From Anaerocolumna sp. AGMB13020 (lineage in GTDB: Bacteria; Bacillota; Clostridia; Lachnospirales; Lachnospiraceae): a stretch of 64,000 nt of DNA. The position numbers and the translations under genes were made by a program. The stretch spans positions 1,302,001-1,366,000 of the forward strand of contig NZ_CP136910.1 of the NCBI RefSeq assembly GCF_033100115.1, written 5' to 3'. Each line of letters begins with the position of its first letter. Position 1 is the stretch's first letter. Shown one piece after another: positions 61,201 through 64,000 of the stretch. The notes beneath the pieces are model-generated. The model saw only the letters and a program-made list of their open reading frames with translations. It did no database searches and had not been told where the DNA came from.

Positions 61201-64000
61201 TGGTGGGATAATTGAACAATGCCGTGGAATTAAGTTCGATTCCAAGCTTATCATTTATTTTATTTATGATCTGTCCGGATAATATGGAATCCACACCATA
61301 CTCTTTATAAGGTGTATTGATATCCAATTCTTCTATGCCAATCTTTAACACCTCAGCCAGGCAGTCCAGAATGGAGGCTTCCACCAAATGCTCTACATTC
61401 CTGCTATCCATTTGTTGGTCGAGGAAGGAAGAGGTTTGAATTGCCGGTTTTATTATCGGGCTTTTTATAGCTTCTTTTTTTATAGCCTCTTTTTCTACAG
61501 GCAGCTTAACCACTCCGTCACTTTCAGAAATAATGACATTCTGGTGCAAATGGAAAGCTTCCTCCTCCGGCTGCCCAAATTGTTTTACATTTCGATAACC
61601 CTCTTCCAGTAAGAGCTTTCTCCACATATCATTATCCAGTAGAGGAGAACCATTCATACGGCTGCTCTCGTCTTCAAATAACCACCAGCCATCCAGCAAT
61701 CCAAAGGTTAAGGTGGCAACTTCCTCTACTTTTGTATTTTCATTTAATATCAGCCACCCGCTCTTCTTTAGAAGGACTTTCGCATTTTTTACCGTTTGAT
61801 TGATATTAATCGTTGCATGCAGAACATTGGTCGCAATAATCAGATCAAACTCTCCCGGTACATAACCCTGGGAGAGGATATCTTTTTCAACATTTAAGGT
61901 TCTGAATCTGACATAAGGATTCTCTGCTCCAAAGGATTCTTTACCGTATTTCAGAAAAGCCTCTGAGATATCGGTAAACTCATATTGAAGGTGTTCCCCA
62001 TATTTCCTGATTCCGTTAAAAACAGTACGGCTTGTGCCTCCTGTTCCGGCACCGATTTCCAATATCTTTATTTTCTCATTTCCCCGAAGACGCTTCAAAC
62101 GCTTCTCGATATATGTCTTCACTGCCCAGGTTATGACCTCATTCATATAATCCGATACTTCATTTCCGTTATAAATTCGTTCCACCAGTTTCATGGAGGA
62201 ACCCGGAAAAATAATATCTGTGGCGGGATATTCCCCACTTAAGATTTCCCAGAAATGTCTGGAACAGGTCCATAACAACTCCAAATAGGGTATAACCATA
62301 GGATAAAGTTCAGACAAACTGACCTTTTCTTCCTCCATCCGCAGCAACTTGCTTTTCAGAACTTCATTTTCTATCCGTTGGGATACTCTAAAGGTATCAA
62401 TTCCCGTCTGAACAATAACGCCATCCTTTACTAAAATGTTGAGCATACTATCAAACAGCCTGTTGTATTTCTCCATAAGATGGACTTCTTTTTTAAAAGC
62501 TGACAGACTGTAAAGCTGTTCCTTCTGTGCAAATATCCCTTTCTTTTGAAAGGCCTCCAACAAGATGAAAGCTGTAAATTTCCTTAGCTCCTGAAAGGAT
62601 TCCTCTATTATTTGCAGCCTTTCCTTTCCTAACTCCGGCATATCCTCTTTCTTTAATAGTTCAGCACTAACAGAGTTATCCTCCTCTTTGTATGCAGATA
62701 TCTTAAGTTTCAGGTCCACACCTATATTTTCAAGAACCTCTTCATTTGCTTTCAATGCAAGTATCTGAGCTCCCTGGGAGCTTAAGATTTTCTCGATTCC
62801 GTCTATGCCTTCCTTTGTCAGGATGGGATATATTCCATTGGCAGAAAGCCGTCTGCTGTATTCCCCCCCTGCAACGATACCAACTTCACCCCAGTACCCC
62901 CAATTGATTAACTTAACCGGATACTCCAAAATCTCCTTTTCGTACAAGGCAAAGGAATCGGTAAAGGCACACGCCGCCGCATAGTTGCTTTGTCCCTGGT
63001 TTCCAAAAAAGGTCTGCCCTGAGGAAAAATACATTAAAAAGTCCAGTTCCTCCTCTTTTACCACATTATGAAGAACTACACTTCCTTTTACTTTTGGTGC
63101 AAGAACCTGTTTCATTGTATCTTCTTCCATGTTACAAAGGGACTGATCCTGCAAAACCAGGGCAGAATGAATTACTCCGTTTATTTTACCGAATCTGTCC
63201 TTTGCTGTCCTGAGCACTTCTGTCATACTCTCCGGGTCAGTTATATCTCCACGGACATAAAGTGCCTTTCCCCCCAAGGCTTCTATTTGCTTTACTTTTC
63301 CTTCTATTTCCTGATTTATTTCCCGTCTGCCGGTAAGCACCAGCTTTCCCTGATATTTTCTTGCCAGATGCAAGGAAAGCTCCAGACCTATACCACCGGC
63401 TCCGCCAATAATGAGATATACTCCCTTTTCCTTAAAACCAGCAGTTTCAGAATGAGACAGATTCACCGGGTATATTCTGCGGATATATCTGACCTTGTCC
63501 CTGATAACTATTTCTGATTTGCTGATGGACAGGCTGTCATAGACTATTGACTGTAAAGCGGTTTTCTTTTCCGGGAATAAGCTACCTTCTCCGTTATAAT
63601 CGATATCGAACCCGCTGACCTGCCAGTCAGGAAATTCTTTCTCTGCTGATTTCATCAAACCAAATGCACCGGCTGCATAAGGAAAACAGTTATCTTCCGG
63701 TGATATTTTATGTACATTATTCGTAATCAGTTTAAAGGTAATATTGTGGGATCCATAACCACAATTTACCATAGCCTTGATAAGCCGGTACAAGGACATT
63801 ACACTTTGCTCCTGTACAAGATCTAAATAATCCAAAGCCTGGGTATCGATACCTCCAGCTATCATTCCGCCAAAATAGAGAAAGGTATCTATTTCCTTAA
63901 CTTCTGTCAATAATTTCTCAAAGGAAGCCAGAGAACTATAATCTAACCTGTACTCTTTTTGCGAAATTCTTTCCTCCCAGGTATCCAGTTTTGCTTTTAT
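58217..64000 (-). CDS. trans-AT PKS (5' truncated): KR-cMT-ACP-KS-DH
   Basis: The frame is open to the right edge, so the true start is outside. 1927 residues are visible, numbered from the edge. KR about 1-415 (GGAGGIG near 202, Asp in LVLQDQSL). C-methyltransferase about 450-835 with the SAM motif EIGAGTGGTSRTVF near 651 and NVLHAT. ACP with GVDSI near 904. KS about 1000-1427 with TACSSS, EAHGTGT and NIGHALE. DH about 1614-1890 with HEINGNKIMP and HPSILDGALQ, so active. It ends in a docking helix (LENGTLTPWEVEKLM). The cMT should add a methyl to the alpha-carbon of the unit on its ACP. The KS-DH half-module is completed by the KR-ACP that starts the next protein. Confidence 0.93.
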   Translation of the reverse strand: MKAKLDTWEERISQKEYRLDYSSLASFEKLLTEVKEIDTFLYFGGMIAGGIDTQALDYLDLVQEQSVMSLYRLIKAMVNCGYGSHNITFKLITNNVHKISPEDNCFPYAAGAFGLMKSAEKEFPDWQVSGFDIDYNGEGSLFPEKKTALQSIVYDSLSISKSEIVIRDKVRYIRRIYPVNLSHSETAGFKEKGVYLIIGGAGGIGLELSLHLARKYQGKLVLTGRREINQEIEGKVKQIEALGGKALYVRGDITDPESMTEVLRTAKDRFGKINGVIHSALVLQDQSLCNMEEDTMKQVLAPKVKGSVVLHNVVKEEELDFLMYFSSGQTFFGNQGQSNYAAACAFTDSFALYEKEILEYPVKLINWGYWGEVGIVAGGEYSRRLSANGIYPILTKEGIDGIEKILSSQGAQILALKANEEVLENIGVDLKLKISAYKEEDNSVSAELLKKEDMPELGKERLQIIEESFQELRKFTAFILLEAFQKKGIFAQKEQLYSLSAFKKEVHLMEKYNRLFDSMLNILVKDGVIVQTGIDTFRVSQRIENEVLKSKLLRMEEEKVSLSELYPMVIPYLELLWTCSRHFWEILSGEYPATDIIFPGSSMKLVERIYNGNEVSDYMNEVITWAVKTYIEKRLKRLRGNEKIKILEIGAGTGGTSRTVFNGIRKYGEHLQYEFTDISEAFLKYGKESFGAENPYVRFRTLNVEKDILSQGYVPGEFDLIIATNVLHATININQTVKNAKVLLKKSGWLILNENTKVEEVATLTFGLLDGWWLFEDESSRMNGSPLLDNDMWRKLLLEEGYRNVKQFGQPEEEAFHLHQNVIISESDGVVKLPVEKEAIKKEAIKSPIIKPAIQTSSFLDQQMDSRNVEHLVEASILDCLAEVLKIGIEELDINTPYKEYGVDSILSGQIINKINDKLGIELNSTALFNYPTTLKLKEFIFKKYQDQILLDYKSKSEETNSNDSTDKVENSIREKDCIREEDGDWEESRNTTYNTASQEASMNIAIVGMSGMFPGAATLTEYWDNLCSGKNSVTEIDRWKLDSFYDPDSQVPNKSYIKTSGMLTDADKFDPLFFHISPREAELMDPQQRIFLQEAWKALEDAGFSDEYLNERKCGVYVGCNESYYMQLIEESGIEKSNYVFTGNTLPILSARISYLLNLRGPSLVVTTACSSSLVALHQACASIITGDSEIAIAGGVNVFPTPYFHTIASSTGMLSYNDKCRPFDNKADGFIPAEGVGAVVLKKLDKAIKDGDHIYSVILGTGINQDGKSNGITAPSAPSQAALEYEVYTKYKIDPENISYIEAHGTGTKLGDPIEIEALSEAFRKFTEKKQFCAIGAVKANIGHALEASGMASLMKVLLCMKYKKLVPSINYETANEFISFKDSPVYVNTELIPWTSPEGIPRTAAISAFGISGTNSHMVMKEYVEEPAGKTAALPYYLVAVSAKTKTALQLKLADMAHWLSADNNAHSLGDIAYTLLTGRSHFSYRAAFVVKSIAELVQELELARNQSPDSKMLSGDYISTNFRPEPGEQKSGDDLAEELRVSVSGEVEYEEKLSRLGELYVRGYSLAWRALYASEDYKKVSLPTYPFAKERYWIESKAAVLAVNDDISRKLHPLLGKNTSTLNEQKYTTKFNGEENFIKDHEINGNKIMPGAAYIEMVRASGELAAELPVKSIKNIIWGTPVVITDNKEVNLGLRIEDGQVAFEIYTKEGRERLTHAQGVLDFEENTSEDILFNHKLDLEVIQKRCDRVLPGDVCYASFRTRSLNYGQSFQVIQELYSNSEEALAYLKLPAPLTAGFYMYGIHPSILDGALQTAIGLADYLEVDSKAAFVPFFIQEVQLFHPLEPECYAHVIKVNESITNNSFTFHLSITDKKGEILAVIEGYNIRQLRKETEKDNTLKLLEQLENGTLTPWEVEKLMEEANE

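Larger units (their letters stand above)
23891..64000 (-). other. trans-AT polyketide synthase gene cluster (3' part)
   Basis: Eleven co-oriented genes with short gaps or overlaps: five PKS proteins, then HIT/GalT-like, CofD/YvcK-like, HAD, glycosyltransferase, ECH1 and HMG-CoA synthase. Six ketosynthases but no acyltransferase domain in any module, which defines the trans-AT type. The 5' end, including the loading module, the AT, the donor ACP and the decarboxylating ketosynthase of the beta-branching cassette, must lie beyond 64000 or elsewhere in the genome. Confidence 0.93.

Noticed and set aside
63811..63910. TTG at 63910 as the start of the first PKS in the window
   Set aside because: The frame is open upstream to the window edge and the sequence there continues a KR domain, so the true start is outside.
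1..64000. tRNA or rRNA genes, insertion sequences, prophage module
   Set aside because: No cloverleaf with CCA end, rRNA signature, transposase or phage structural gene was seen. The lysozyme and holin are isolated from other phage genes.

Overview
The window looks like a chromosomal segment of a low-GC Gram-positive anaerobe of the class Clostridia, probably a polysaccharide-degrading Lachnospiraceae-type organism. The reasons are AT-rich intergenic DNA, strong AGGAGG ribosome-binding sites, secreted GH18 and GH5 enzymes, clostridial-type sigma/holin genes and close AT-rich homologues of housekeeping families. The species is inferred from this gene content, not identified.

Layout. 1-3.1 kb: a truncated secreted GH18 chitinase with three Ig-like repeats, and a GH5 endoglucanase, both on the minus strand. 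3.7-6.4 kb: a GT51 peptidoglycan glycosyltransferase and a DinG-type helicase. 6.6-9.95 kb: a phage-type lysozyme, a lipoprotein, and a small sigma factor with a TcdE/UviB-type holin. The lysozyme gene and the sigma gene have matching promoter-like sequences (TTTACA-N17-TCTTTAC), which suggests a self-contained holin/lysozyme release system. 10-13.1 kb: an SDR oxidoreductase, a CLC-F fluoride/proton antiporter behind a fluoride riboswitch, and an ECF S component. 13.3-18.7 kb: a MalT-like LuxR regulator and a three-gene ABC exporter. 19.3-22.5 kb: an operon of two CDP-alcohol phosphatidyltransferases, a TetR regulator and two flavodoxin-like proteins, with a consensus promoter overlain by palindromes and an 18-bp minisatellite that starts on the TetR stop codon. 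22.6-23.8 kb: an unrecognised membrane protein.

23.9-64 kb, all on the minus strand: the 3' part of a large trans-AT polyketide synthase cluster, which continues past the right edge. Five PKS proteins hold six ketosynthases, all with catalytic Cys and His motifs, and no acyltransferase domain. In order of transcription the lines read KR-cMT-ACP-KS-DH // KR-ACP-KS-(pseudo-ACP)-ECH // ACP-ACP-KS-DH-KR-ACP-KS-KR-ACP-ACP // KS-DH* // KR-ACP-KS-DH-KR-ACP-ACP-TE. Downstream lie a HIT/GalT-like nucleotidyltransferase, a CofD/YvcK-like protein, a HAD phosphatase/phosphomutase, a macrolide-type glycosyltransferase, a free-standing enoyl-CoA hydratase (ECH1) and an HMG-CoA synthase homologue. A terminator follows.

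How the cluster works together (inference): malonyl units come from a trans-acting AT outside the window. The HMGS, ECH1 and the fused ECH2 install a beta-methyl-type branch on the chain held by the tandem ACPs that follow. Two further DH-KR modules, KR-only steps and a C-methylation give a partly unsaturated, hydroxylated chain, which the terminal alpha/beta-hydrolase releases. The glycosyltransferase and the three sugar-phosphate/nucleotide-type enzymes are likely tailoring or self-protection functions. Many inter-domain linkers in the PKSs have been lengthened by different in-frame short tandem repeats.
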